A stretch of 64,000 bases of DNA from contig NZ_JARHTQ010000005.1 of NCBI RefSeq assembly GCF_029223525.1, positions 124,001-188,000 on the forward strand, written 5' to 3'. The DNA comes from Streptantibioticus ferralitis (GTDB taxonomy: Bacteria > Actinomycetota > Actinomycetes > Streptomycetales > Streptomycetaceae). Numbering within the stretch: position 1 is the first letter of the stretch; each line of letters opens with the position of its first letter. The notes under the pieces were generated by a model. It saw nothing but the letters and a program-made list of their open reading frames with translations. It made no database searches and was not told the DNA's origin. Positions 51,005 to 59,625 of the stretch are shown in pieces. The position numbers and the translations under genes are program-made.

Positions 51005-51862
51005 GTGGACATGGGCGAGCGGGCATTGGTTCTGGGCGGCGGCGGAGTCACCGGGGTGGCCTGGGAGTTGGGGCTGCTGGCCGGACTGGCGGACGCCGGA
51101 CTCGACCTCGGTGCCGCGGACCTGGTGATCGGTACCTCGGCTGGTTCGGTCGTCGGGGCGCAGCTCACCTCGGATACACCGCTGGAGGAGCTCTACCAGC
51201 GGCAACTCGCCCCGCCTGACGGGGAGATACCGATGGCGATCGGCGCACGGACCATGTTCACCATGGCCGGCAGCGCTCTTGTCTCGCCGGATGTGCGCTC
51301 CGCGCGCAGGCACGTCGGGCGAATGGCGCTCACCGCGCACACCGTGCCCGAGTCGGAGCGGCGCAAGGCCATCGAGTCACGGCTCACCTCACACCAGTGG
51401 CCCCGTGAGAAGCGGTTGCTGGTCACCGCGGTGGACGCGCGGACCGGCGAGTTCACGGCGTTCAGCGGCGCCAGCGGGGTACCCCTCGTCGACGCGGTGG
51501 CCGCGAGTTGCGCGGTGCCCGGAGTGTGGCCTTCCGTGACCATCGACGGACGGCAGTGGATGGACGGCGGCATACGCAGCAGCGCCAACGCCGACCTCGC
51601 GCATGGCTTCCGGCGCGTCGTGGTGCTGGCTCCGATCGCCCTGCACACCCCGCTGATGCCCGGCCCCAGCCAGCAGGCCGACCGACTGCGCCGCGATGGC
51701 GCCCAGGTCGCCGTCATCGCGCCGGACGCGTCCGCCCGCCAGGCGATAGGACGCAACGTGCTGGACCCGGCGAAGCGTGCTGACGCGGCGCGGGCCGGGC
51801 GGGAACAGGCTCCCTCCGTCGCGCCGTTGGTGAACGGCGTGTGGCAGGGCGCCCGTTCCTGA
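51005..51862 (+). CDS. Patatin-like phospholipase/esterase
   Basis: This 285-residue protein has a patatin catalytic dyad: oxyanion loop VLGGGGVTGVAWELGLL, nucleophile in LVIGTSAGSVVGAQL (G-T-S-A-G), and the Asp motif WMDGGIRSSANADLA. It hydrolyses acyl esters, probably in the cytoplasm since there is no signal peptide. GTG with GAGGGAAG close upstream; an ATG two codons later would also fit. Divergent from the acetyltransferase gene. Confidence 0.92.
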   Translation: MDMGERALVLGGGGVTGVAWELGLLAGLADAGLDLGAADLVIGTSAGSVVGAQLTSDTPLEELYQRQLAPPDGEIPMAIGARTMFTMAGSALVSPDVRSARRHVGRMALTAHTVPESERRKAIESRLTSHQWPREKRLLVTAVDARTGEFTAFSGASGVPLVDAVAASCAVPGVWPSVTIDGRQWMDGGIRSSANADLAHGFRRVVVLAPIALHTPLMPGPSQQADRLRRDGAQVAVIAPDASARQAIGRNVLDPAKRADAARAGREQAPSVAPLVNGVWQGARS

Positions 51863-51897
51863 CGTAACCGCTTCGCCGACTGGTGCTCGGGCGGCTC

Positions 51898-52119
51898 TTA
51901 CGCGGCGGCACCTCGTGCCGGCGCGGAGACCGCCGGCTTATGTCGCAGCGGGATGTCGCGGCCTTCGGCCCGCCAGTCCCGAACCAGCGCGTTGAACACC
52001 GGAGTCAGCGACCTCGGCTCTTCATGGCTGGATGACCGCGACTCGGCCGCCTGCGGCGCGTCGGTGCGCGACGGCTCCGCCGACGCGGTCTTCTGCGACA
52101 GTTGCATCACTTCCGGCAT
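51898..52119 (-). CDS. Small Ser/Glu-rich hypothetical protein
   Basis: This 73-residue protein is unrecognised. It is hydrophilic and probably disordered (SQKTASAEPSRTDAPQAAES), with one structured-looking stretch (LTPVFNALVRDWRAEGRDIP) and an Ala-rich end. ATG chosen at MPEVMQLSQ because GAGGAG lies five bases upstream, a strong site. An earlier in-frame ATG has none. The length and tail might suit a precursor peptide, but no modifying enzymes are near. Confidence 0.55.
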   Translation of the reverse strand: MPEVMQLSQKTASAEPSRTDAPQAAESRSSSHEEPRSLTPVFNALVRDWRAEGRDIPLRHKPAVSAPARGAAA

Positions 52120-52330
52120 GTCACTCCTCGTTTCACTGTTGTTTTCGGACATCCGGGCACCATACGTCACGCTCTGCGGATCAGCTGTGACTACCCCCTG
52201 GGGCGGCTGGCCGCCCTCCCTCCGCCGGTGGTCCGGTAGGCACCCTGGCCTGCGCGGGCTTACCGTCGGTTATGGACGGAGCACCCCGTCCCACGCCTCG
52301 GCGAGGAGCGTCCCAGCGAAGGAGCGTGCC

Positions 52331-52708
52331 ATGAGTACCCAGCAGGATGCGGCCCAGGTGACCGTGGTCCTCAACGACTGCGCGGCTGAAGACGCCGACA
52401 CGGTGTTCCGCTCGCTCACCGCCGCCTTCCCGGCCTCCCCCAGCGGCGCTCCGGCGGCACCGATCAGCACTCGGCAGGGCCAGCAGACCGTGTGGATCGA
52501 GAGCTTCGACGTATCGAGTCATGGAACCCACGCCGCCTCGACCGAACCGCTGGCCGGTTCGGTCACGGCGGACCTCCAGGGCTGCCCGGACGCGGTGCGC
52601 AAGGTGGAGCACGCCCTTGAGGACTCGTTCACCGTGGCGGAACACGGTCTGATCCACGGTGATCAGGAAATCGACGTACAACTCCGCATCGGGCCGAGAG
52701 GTCCCTAA
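52331..52708 (+). CDS. Hypothetical protein of 125 residues
   Basis: Unrecognised soluble protein. Alternating strands and helices are suggested (QVTVVLNDCAAEDADTVFRS, VTADLQGCPDAVRKVEHALE, QEIDVQLRIGPRGP), an arrangement that could be a small alpha/beta sandwich. Two Cys. ATG with GGAG seven bases upstream. Normal codon bias. It stands alone between short intergenic regions. Confidence 0.65.
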   Translation: MSTQQDAAQVTVVLNDCAAEDADTVFRSLTAAFPASPSGAPAAPISTRQGQQTVWIESFDVSSHGTHAASTEPLAGSVTADLQGCPDAVRKVEHALEDSFTVAEHGLIHGDQEIDVQLRIGPRGP

Positions 52709-52897
52709 CGGGTGATGAAGAGCTGCAAAACCAGTCAGTAAGGGATAGAGGTCGGTAGAGGAGCGTCTACAGCCACCGTCGTTCGTTCAGTTCTTGAACG
52801 GTGTGCGCCGCTTATTGACGCGTCACGTTCACCCCTTTATGTTCGCAGCGGCCTTCGCCGGTGATCGCGAACCGAGGGAAAGCGAGAACGGACCACG
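52709..52897. other. Upstream region of the GH65 gene
   Basis: About 190 bases, locally AT-richer (52720-52850). TTGAACGG followed by TTATTGACG near 52793-52820 may belong to the promoter. GAGGGAAAGCGAGAACGG precedes the start. No gene seen. Confidence 0.35.
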
Positions 52898-55666
52898 ATG
52901 AGCAACCTGCCAGCGCTGCGAGCACGCCCCGCACGTCTGCAACGATGTCCACGACTGGTCGCGCCCGCGCTGGCGGTCCTGCTGATCGCGGCGGCGACCT
53001 CCGCCTCGCCGGTCGCCGCCGCGGCCGACAGACCGGACGCCGCCACCACCAGCAACGCTCCCGCCGACAGTCCCTGCACCGGGACCGGGACCGTCGCCGA
53101 CCCCGGCTGGACGCTCTCCTCGTCTGCGATCGACCGGAAGGACAGCTACCACGCCTTCGTCGGCAACGGCTACCTGGGGCAGCGGGTGCCGGACACCGGC
53201 AGCGGCTACTTCGAGTCCACTGCCAAGACCGGCTGGCCGCTGTTCACACCGCGCTACGACGGCTCGTTCGTCTCCGGCCTCTACGCGCACAACAAGCAGA
53301 CCGCCAGCGGCCGGCAGGTCATCGCCGCCATCCCCGCCTGGACCGGGATGACGGTCAGCACCGGCGGCGAGACGTTCAGCGGGGACACCCCGACCGCCCG
53401 CATCTCGCACTACCGGCAGAGCCTGCATCTGCGCTGCGGGCTGGTCCGCACCTCACTGACCTGGACCGCGGCGGACGGTCACGCCACCGACCTGGTCTAC
53501 GACGTCTTCGCCGACCGCGCCGACCCGCACGTGGGCGCCGTCCGGCTGCGGATGACTCCGCACTGGAGCGGGCAGGCGACCGTCACCGATCTGGTCGACG
53601 GCCGCGGCGCCAGGATGCTCTCCCCGGTCGGCGCCGGGGCCCGCCCGGGCGGACACACCATGCGGGTGGGGTTCCGCACCGACGGAACCGGGACCGAGGG
53701 CGCCGTCGCCTCCACCCTGCGTACCAGCGGGGATGTCCAGCCGTCCCAATCGGCCCAGGGCCAGCGGGGTTTGACGGCACGTCAGTCGGTCGGCTTCCCG
53801 GTGCGGGGCAACCACACGTACACGCTGACCAAGTACGTCGGCGTTGACACCGGGCTCACCTCCCGTACCCCGGACGACTCCGCCGTGGCGGCCTCGCAGC
53901 AGGCGGCGGCGCGCGGTTGGTCCGCGCTGTTCTCCGCGCACTCGACGGCCTGGGACCGGCTCTGGCGCAGCGACATCGAGGTCGCCGGGCAGCCCGAACT
54001 GCAGTCGTGGATCCGCTCCTCGGAGTACGGACTGCTCTCCAGCATCCGCGCCGGTTCCGCCAACAGCATCGCGCCGACTGGTCTGAGCGCCGACAACTAC
54101 GCGGGGCTGGTGTTCTGGGACGCCGAGACATGGATGTTCCCCAGCCTGCTCGCGTACCACCCGGAACTGGCCAAGTCGGTGGTGGACTACCGCTACCGGA
54201 CCCTGGCGGGGGCGCGGGCCAACGCGCGGAAACTCGGTTACCAGGGCGTGTTCTACCCGTGGGAGAGCGGCGGTCAGGGCAACCTGTGGGCGGAGTGCCA
54301 GAGTTGGAGCCCGCCGCACTGCGTCACCCAGATCCATCTGCAAAGCGACATCGCGCTGGCCGTCTGGCAGTACTACCAGGCGACCGGCGACACGGCCTGG
54401 CTGCGTGACCGCGGCTGGCCGGTGCTGAACGGGATCGCCGAGTTCTGGGCCGGGCGCGTCACGCACAACGGCGACGGCAGCTACTCCATCAAGAACGTCG
54501 CCGGTCCCGACGAGTACAGCAACGGTGTCACCGACGCAGTGTTCACCAACGCCGGTGCCGCGACGGCGCTGCGCGACGCCACCCGGGCCGCCCGGGTCCT
54601 CGGCCGCGGCGCACCCGCCGACTGGACGCAGATCGCCAACGGTCTGCGCATCCCGTACGACCCGAGCAGCCACGTCTTCCAGCAGTACGCGGGCTACAAG
54701 GGCTCGCTGATCAAGCAGGCGGACGCGGTCATGCTGATGTATCCGCTGCAGTGGCCGATGTCCCGCACGTCGGCCGCGGCCACCTTGGACTACTACGCGG
54801 CGCGCACCGATCCGGACGGCCCGGCCATGACGGACTCCATCCACGCGATCGACGCCGCCACCATCGGCGAGCCGGGCTGCTCGACGTACACGTATCTGAT
54901 GCGCTCGGTCGAGCCGTTCATCCGGGGCCCGTTCGACGAGTTCTCCGAGGCGCGCGGCAGCAAGGCCGGGGCCGCGGACCCGCTGTCGGGCGCGCCCGCG
55001 CAGGACTTCCTCACCGGGGCGGGCGGCTTCCTGCAGACCTTCGGCAACGGCCTGGGCGGGCTGCGCTGGAGCGAGGACGGAGTGCGGCTCGACCCCACGC
55101 TGCCGCCGCAGTTGAAGGACGGTGTCACGCTCAGGGGTCTGCACTGGCAGGGCCGTACGTTCGACGTCGCCATCGGGGCGCACGCCACCACCGTACGTCT
55201 GACCGGAGGCAGGCCCTTCGACGTGGAGTCCCCGCAAGGCAGGCAGGTGGTGAGCCGGTCCGTGCCCGCGGTGCTGAAGACACGGCGCCCCGACCTCGCG
55301 GCCACCACGAACGTCGCCAGGTGCGCGAAGGCGACGGCCAGTTCGGAGCAGCCAGGCATGTACGCGGAAGCCGCGCTGGACGGCAACACCACCACGGCGT
55401 GGGTGCCGAGCGGCAGCCAGGGCACCTTGACCGTCGACCTCGGGCGGACGGTGCGCATCGCCGGGATCTCACCGCGCTGGACGGCCACCCGTCCGGCCTC
55501 GTACAGCGTGCAGACCTCGCTGGACGGCAGGCACTGGACCCCCCAGCCCGGCTCCGACCGGCCGTCGGCATCGCCGCTCGCCCGCTATGCGCGGGTGACG
55601 CTGCGCGCGGCCGACAGCCAGAGCCATCCCGGTATCGCCGAACTGACGGTGCGCCAGGATCCCTGA
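52898..55666 (+). CDS. Secreted GH65 acid-trehalase-like glycosidase with discoidin (F5/8-type) domain
   Basis: 922 residues. A signal peptide lies at ~1-47 (LVAPALAVLLIAAATSASPV). Then comes a GH65 N-terminal beta-sandwich (YHAFVGNGYLGQRVPDTGSG), an alpha/alpha barrel at ~370-690 (NYAGLVFWDAETWMFPSLLA, GVFYPWESGGQG) and the catalytic acid Glu539 in VAGPDEYSNG. An F5/8-type carbohydrate-binding domain is at ~800-920 (YAEAALDGNTTTAWVPSGSQ). This resembles fungal Ath1 acid trehalase and related bacterial disaccharide hydrolases, acting outside the cell on trehalose or kojibiose-like sugars. The exact substrate is uncertain. Confidence 0.88.
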   Translation: MSNLPALRARPARLQRCPRLVAPALAVLLIAAATSASPVAAAADRPDAATTSNAPADSPCTGTGTVADPGWTLSSSAIDRKDSYHAFVGNGYLGQRVPDTGSGYFESTAKTGWPLFTPRYDGSFVSGLYAHNKQTASGRQVIAAIPAWTGMTVSTGGETFSGDTPTARISHYRQSLHLRCGLVRTSLTWTAADGHATDLVYDVFADRADPHVGAVRLRMTPHWSGQATVTDLVDGRGARMLSPVGAGARPGGHTMRVGFRTDGTGTEGAVASTLRTSGDVQPSQSAQGQRGLTARQSVGFPVRGNHTYTLTKYVGVDTGLTSRTPDDSAVAASQQAAARGWSALFSAHSTAWDRLWRSDIEVAGQPELQSWIRSSEYGLLSSIRAGSANSIAPTGLSADNYAGLVFWDAETWMFPSLLAYHPELAKSVVDYRYRTLAGARANARKLGYQGVFYPWESGGQGNLWAECQSWSPPHCVTQIHLQSDIALAVWQYYQATGDTAWLRDRGWPVLNGIAEFWAGRVTHNGDGSYSIKNVAGPDEYSNGVTDAVFTNAGAATALRDATRAARVLGRGAPADWTQIANGLRIPYDPSSHVFQQYAGYKGSLIKQADAVMLMYPLQWPMSRTSAAATLDYYAARTDPDGPAMTDSIHAIDAATIGEPGCSTYTYLMRSVEPFIRGPFDEFSEARGSKAGAADPLSGAPAQDFLTGAGGFLQTFGNGLGGLRWSEDGVRLDPTLPPQLKDGVTLRGLHWQGRTFDVAIGAHATTVRLTGGRPFDVESPQGRQVVSRSVPAVLKTRRPDLAATTNVARCAKATASSEQPGMYAEAALDGNTTTAWVPSGSQGTLTVDLGRTVRIAGISPRWTATRPASYSVQTSLDGRHWTPQPGSDRPSASPLARYARVTLRAADSQSHPGIAELTVRQDP

Positions 55667-55764
55667 GCCGCGGCTCCGGGAGGCGGTGGTGGCGGCGCGC
55701 GCATGCGCCGCCACCACCGTCATCTCCACCGCGTCACGGGCCGTCGGCGGATGGTTGCGGAGCG
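55664..55764. repeat. 101-bp direct repeat, left copy (putative attL)
   Basis: Begins with the GH65 stop codon and includes the terminator hairpin and GGATGGTTGCGGAGCG. 96 of 101 bases match 61980-62080 in the same orientation. The two copies bracket the integrase remnants and element genes. Confidence 0.75.
55684..55719. terminator. Perfect 15-bp stem terminator after the GH65 gene
   Basis: CGGTGGTGGCGGCGC, loop GCGCAT, then GCGCCGCCACCACCG: a perfect 15-bp stem 18 bases after the stop. The copy in the right repeat has a mismatch in the stem. Confidence 0.8.
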
Positions 55765-55776
55765 ACCAGCGGTCTT

Positions 55777-55960
55777 GTGCTCGACTCCTACGCTCGCGAG
55801 AGCGACGAGCGGCGGTCGAAGCGGCGCGGTCGCAACGTGTCGATCGCGGGGCAACACGCAGTCAACGAGGGTCCGATCAAGGAGTACGGCGCCGTCCTCG
55901 GCAAGAAGCTCCAGGACGTCAGGCGCGTCATACACGCCGCCTGGCGGACCGTCAGGATGG
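55777..55960 (+). pseudogene. N-terminal remnant of a large serine integrase
   Basis: From a GTG the frame reads VLDSYARESDERRSKRRGRN then VSIAGQHAVN and YGAVLGKKLQD. This is the start of a resolvase-type catalytic domain, with the nucleophile Ser in YARESDER. Homology ends near 55960. The matching C-terminal part lies 3 kb downstream at 58931. Confidence 0.6.
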
Positions 55961-56048
55961 ACAGCCCGCGCTGCGGCAGCAATACCAGGCGCCCACCAGG
56001 CAACATATGTCAACTCCCGGGTTGGAGGGCGACCTATCATTCCTGTCC

Positions 56049-56972
56049 ATGTCGAACCTCCCCGACGTCGTATTCTGGTCCATACCTGCCTTCGTTCTGC
56101 TCGCCGTCGTCGAAATCATCCTCGTCCGGCTGCATCCCGACGAGGAGGACGCCGGATATGAAGCCAAGGACGCGGTGACCAGTGTCAGCATGGGGCTCGG
56201 CAGTCTCTTCTTCGGCTTCCTGTGGAAGTTCCAGGATGTCGCGATCTACGGCGTCATCTACGAACTGACGCCGCTGCGGGTGCCGTTATCGTGGTGGACC
56301 CTTCCGCTGATGCTGCTCGCGCAGGACTTCTTCTCCTACTGGTCCCACCGAAGCCACCACGTCATCCGGATCCTGTGGGCCTGCCATGTCGTCCACCACT
56401 CCAGCCGGAAGTTCAATCTGACCACCGCGCTGCGCCAACCCTGGATGACGTTCACCGTAGGGTTCTTTTTGCTCCCGATGGTCGCTGTCGGTGTGCACCC
56501 GGCGGTGCTGGCATTCTGTTCCTCCTTGAACCTCGTCTACCAGTTCTGGATCCACACCGAGCGCATCGACAAGATGCCCCGGTGGTTTGAGTTCGTCTTC
56601 AACACGCCTTCGCACCACCGTGTGCACCACGCGTCCCAGGGAAACTATCTGGACCGCAATTACGGCGGGGTCCTCATCATCTGGGACCGGCTGTTCGGAT
56701 CGTTCGTCGCGGAGATGGAGCGGCCCGTTTACGGGCTGACCAAGAACATCCGGACGTACAACCCGCTGAAGGTGGCCTCGCACGAGTACATGGCCATCGC
56801 CAAGGACGTCAAGATGGCCGACAGTTGGAGCGAGCGGGTCGGTCGCGTGTTCCGCGAACCCGGCTGGCGTCCGCAGGACGGGACACCCATCTCGGTGGCG
56901 TCCGCGCCAAGGCAGCCGCCGAGTGAGACCGTTACGGCCTCGGGTGGGGCGGCGATGTCCTCTGGCTCGTGA
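56049..56972 (+). CDS. Sterol desaturase / fatty acid hydroxylase superfamily protein
   Basis: This 307-residue membrane di-iron enzyme has about four hydrophobic segments and the His-box set WSHRSHH, HVVHHSSRKFN and SHHRVHHASQGNYLD, which bind two irons for O2-dependent hydroxylation or desaturation of a lipid. ATG at MSNLPDVVFW was chosen by family start; an ATG at 56007 would add 14 residues with an equally poor ribosome site. It lies between the two integrase fragments, so it arrived with, or was captured by, the element. Codon bias is slightly less GC-skewed than its neighbours. Confidence 0.87.
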   Translation: MSNLPDVVFWSIPAFVLLAVVEIILVRLHPDEEDAGYEAKDAVTSVSMGLGSLFFGFLWKFQDVAIYGVIYELTPLRVPLSWWTLPLMLLAQDFFSYWSHRSHHVIRILWACHVVHHSSRKFNLTTALRQPWMTFTVGFFLLPMVAVGVHPAVLAFCSSLNLVYQFWIHTERIDKMPRWFEFVFNTPSHHRVHHASQGNYLDRNYGGVLIIWDRLFGSFVAEMERPVYGLTKNIRTYNPLKVASHEYMAIAKDVKMADSWSERVGRVFREPGWRPQDGTPISVASAPRQPPSETVTASGGAAMSSGS

Positions 56973-57339
56973 TGCCGCGCCCGCTCCATGGTGGTGCCGA
57001 CCAGGGTCCGCGTTCTGGCGGAGTCCTCGCCGTTCGGCCCGTCGATGAAGAGCCAGCTCGTCAGGTCGACTCCGAGGCCGAGGTCCGCTCCGCGAGACCC
57101 GCGATCCTGTCCGCCGGCTCCAGGCCCTCGGCCACCAGGTCACCCTCACCCCGACATCGTCCCGACCGCCTCCACCGACATCCGGTCCGCAAGCGGCCCG
57201 GATGCTGCCGCCTGCCCTCCCACATCTCGATTTTCCGATCAGCTTCCACTGAAGCGCTCCGGGTCCGATGGCGGATCCACCTGTCCGGGAGCGCCTCACT
57301 GCCACCGGTCGTGACCGGAGGGACAGTGACTCGGGAGCG
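56973..57339. other. Non-coding stretch between desaturase and araC genes
   Basis: About 370 bases. Frames are open on both strands through high GC, but none shows a family match or ribosome site, and third-position bias is weak. It may be relic DNA; nothing specific is recognised. Confidence 0.4.
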
Positions 57340-58179
57340 TCAGGCCGGAAGGGATCGCTGCCGGTACTGGAGTGGTGAGCAGCCCAGGTGTTTTTTGAAG
57401 ACGCGGGCGAAATTCTCCGGATTGGGGAAGCCGCAGCGGCTGCCGACCTGGGATATGAGTTCGTTGCTCGTGGTGAGGAGACGACACGCGGTATCGACAC
57501 GTAACTCGGTCAGGTACTGTACTGGCGTTTTTCCCGTGGCGGCAGCGAACTGACGTACGAAGTGGTAGCGGCTGAGTAAGGCCTCCTTGGCCATGTCTTC
57601 GAGTGTGATATGCGACGCCAGGTGTTCGTGCATGTAGTTGGTCACCGTGAGAAGTCGCTCCGGATTCAGGCCCGGAGTGTCCGACTGTAGGTCGTGGAGC
57701 GGATGGAGTATATGGGCTGTCAGGTAATGCGCCGCTCTGTACGCGTAGTGCTCGCCCACCCCCGCATCGTGGGCACGCAGCAAACCGGGGGCCATGGCCG
57801 CGGCCACGGGGTCGAAAACCCGCGGAGTCTCCAGGGCCGACAGGTCACGAACGGTGACTTCCGGATGTTCGTCCGCGTAGTACCGAAAGAGCTGCGTAGG
57901 CAGTGCGATGAACGCCACCTCGACGCGCTGCTTCCCTGACTGCGGCCGCCAAAGCCGAACCGCGCTCTTACCGACGAGGCGAGAGGTATCTCCGCAGACG
58001 AGTGTGGTCTGGTGCCAGCCTGAACCGTCCGGGTATTCAAACTGGCATAAGCCTCGCAGAAGAGCCACGATAGTAAACCAGTCCTGGCGTGGTTGATAGG
58101 TCACGCGCCCCTGATCAGGAATAAATCTCCTCTCGATTGTCAGCGAATTCCAAAGCGAGATACCGCGAGGGTCGGCCAT
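57340..58179 (-). CDS. AraC-family transcriptional regulator
   Basis: This 279-residue protein has an N-terminal cupin-like sensing domain (FTIVALLRGLCQFEYPDGSG) and a C-terminal double HTH (HITLEDMAKEALLSRYHFVR, then VGSRCGFPNPENFARVFKKH, ending GCSPLQYRQRS). ATG with AAAGGCGA eight bases upstream; the longer frame runs into the IS630 remnant. GC content and codon bias are lower than in the flanking genes, a sign of foreign origin. It is convergent with the desaturase gene, a possible target. Confidence 0.87.
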   Translation of the reverse strand: MADPRGISLWNSLTIERRFIPDQGRVTYQPRQDWFTIVALLRGLCQFEYPDGSGWHQTTLVCGDTSRLVGKSAVRLWRPQSGKQRVEVAFIALPTQLFRYYADEHPEVTVRDLSALETPRVFDPVAAAMAPGLLRAHDAGVGEHYAYRAAHYLTAHILHPLHDLQSDTPGLNPERLLTVTNYMHEHLASHITLEDMAKEALLSRYHFVRQFAAATGKTPVQYLTELRVDTACRLLTTSNELISQVGSRCGFPNPENFARVFKKHLGCSPLQYRQRSLPA

Positions 58180-58209
58180 TTCCGCGTCGCCTTTCGGGTA
58201 GGTACTCAG

Positions 58210-58862
58210 CCGGTAGCAGACCACCCCCGCGATGTTGACCCGCCCCCGGTTGCGGCCGCGTACCCGCACCACCGGCCGGGCCACGCGGGGCGCCCAGGTG
58301 TGTCCCTTCGGCGGCCTCAGCCCCTGGCCCGCCTCGTCCTCGAAACAGATGTGGGCTCCCAGGTCCGCCGCGGTCCTTTTACCCGCGGCCACACCCCCGT
58401 CCTCCACATCTCGATGGCCTCCTCGTCGCGCTCGATCGCCCGCCGCGGCGGGACCTGAGCGGACCAGCCGTGCCGGCGCAGCAGCTTCCACACGCCCTGA
58501 ATCGTGTAACGGACATGGAACATGCGCCCGATCAGCAGCTTGACCCGCTTGAGCGTCCAGCCCTGGAACTCATCGTCCCACCCGTGCGCCAGCGGACCGC
58601 GCTTCAACTCCTGCTCCAGCCGCGCCCATTGCCGTGCGCTGAGCCGCTCGACCGACACCGGCCCCCTCGAACGCAGCGCCTGCACACCGCCCTGCTGCCA
58701 CATATGCCGCCAGCGCCGCACCGAGCGTGAGGTCACCCGTAACTCCTTCGTGATGGCCTCGGTCTTCTCACCGCGTGCGAACCGCTCCGCGGCCTCCAGC
58801 CGCACCCGTTCCCGCTTCTCCTGCTCTCCCGGCGTCAACCCGCCCCCTTGCGCGTACCGCAT
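58210..58862 (-). pseudogene. IS630-family transposase remnant with A4G frameshift site
   Basis: The first frame encodes the HTH half (FARGEKTEAITKELRVTSRS, VRRWRHMWQQGGVQALRSRG, LLIGRMFHVRYTIQGVWKLL). The DDE half begins in the -1 frame after AAAAG (58376-58380) with AADLGAHICFEDEAGQGLRP and GHTWAPR. This -1 slippage layout is normal for IS630. The DDE half is cut after VNIAGVVCYR, just before the AraC gene, so later catalytic residues and the right end are missing. Confidence 0.8.
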
Positions 58863-58930
58863 GGACCCCTTGTACCGCAGGGATCAAGGAACGTCACCGG
58901 GACGCGGACATCACGAGTTCAACCTGAGTA

Positions 58931-59550
58931 ATGCTCAACCCGCGGCTGGCTGGTTACATTCGCCGTAACGGTTGGATAGTCGAGCGGCTCAGGGGTGACC
59001 CAATCCTGGACCCGACCATCGGGCAGCAGGTTATGCAGTGGCACGAGGCGCGCGGCGGGCGCCCCTTCACGGGGGCGCAGTTGTGCTCGGGTCAGCGGGC
59101 CGTCGTATGCGGCAACTGCGGGAACACGCTGAAGGGCTCGGTGGATACGGGCTGCAAGGTCATCCATTACGAGGACGGCAAGCCGACCCGGCGTTACTGC
59201 TGTTCGAAGGATAACGGCGGCTGCGGCAGGATCATCGCGGATCAGCGCGTGCTGGACAAGCACGTAAAGGCTATTGTGATCAAGGTGCTTTCTGATCCGG
59301 AGCACATGGATCAGATAAAGCGTCGCGCGCAACAGGAAGCGAAAGCGCGGGCCCCGATCGAAGCCGAGATCGCGCGGCTGGAGGGCCTGCGGGCTTTCTG
59401 AGGGAAGGAACTCAACGCGGGGCGAGTGCCGCAGGAAACTTACGAGATTGGCCCTGGCTCCGTGCGGGACACCGGCCTGCGGGACCGCAAACGGATCGAG
59501 CCTCTGCCCGGCCCCGCAGGGCGTATGAAACGCGTTGACCCCCGCCGAAG
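58931..59550 (+). pseudogene. C-terminal remnant of a large serine integrase (zinc-ribbon part)
   Basis: LNPRLAGYIRRNGWIVERLR starts in the recombinase domain. The zinc beta-ribbon has CGNCGNTL and YCCSKDNGGCGRI, followed by the coiled coil (QEAKARAPIEAEIARLEGL). A TGA at 59399-59401 interrupts the frame, yet similarity continues beyond it (GRVPQETYEIGPG, LPGPAGRMKRVDP). With the fragment at 55777 this is the rest of one integrase gene, now inactive. Confidence 0.75.
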
Positions 59551-59590
59551 CGAGGGCCAACGATCGTTCCCCCATAGCCGACTGGGGGTA

Positions 59591-59617
59591 CCGTTCTGAT
59601 TGTCGAGGTCAGAACGG
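59591..59617. promoter_or_regulatory. Perfect 9-bp inverted repeat in front of the XRE gene
   Basis: CCGTTCTGA-n9-TCAGAACGG ends eight bases before the start codon. Size, symmetry and position fit an operator for autoregulation by the XRE protein. Confidence 0.65.
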
Positions 59618-59625
59618 AGTCCGGT

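Noticed and set aside
51898-52119. The small Ser/Glu-rich gene as a RiPP precursor
   Set aside because: No cyclase, dehydratase, protease or transporter of a RiPP pathway is adjacent, and there is no recognisable core peptide.
53453-55237. A 594-codon minus-strand frame inside the GH65 gene
   Set aside because: Antisense shadow without domain or ribosome site.
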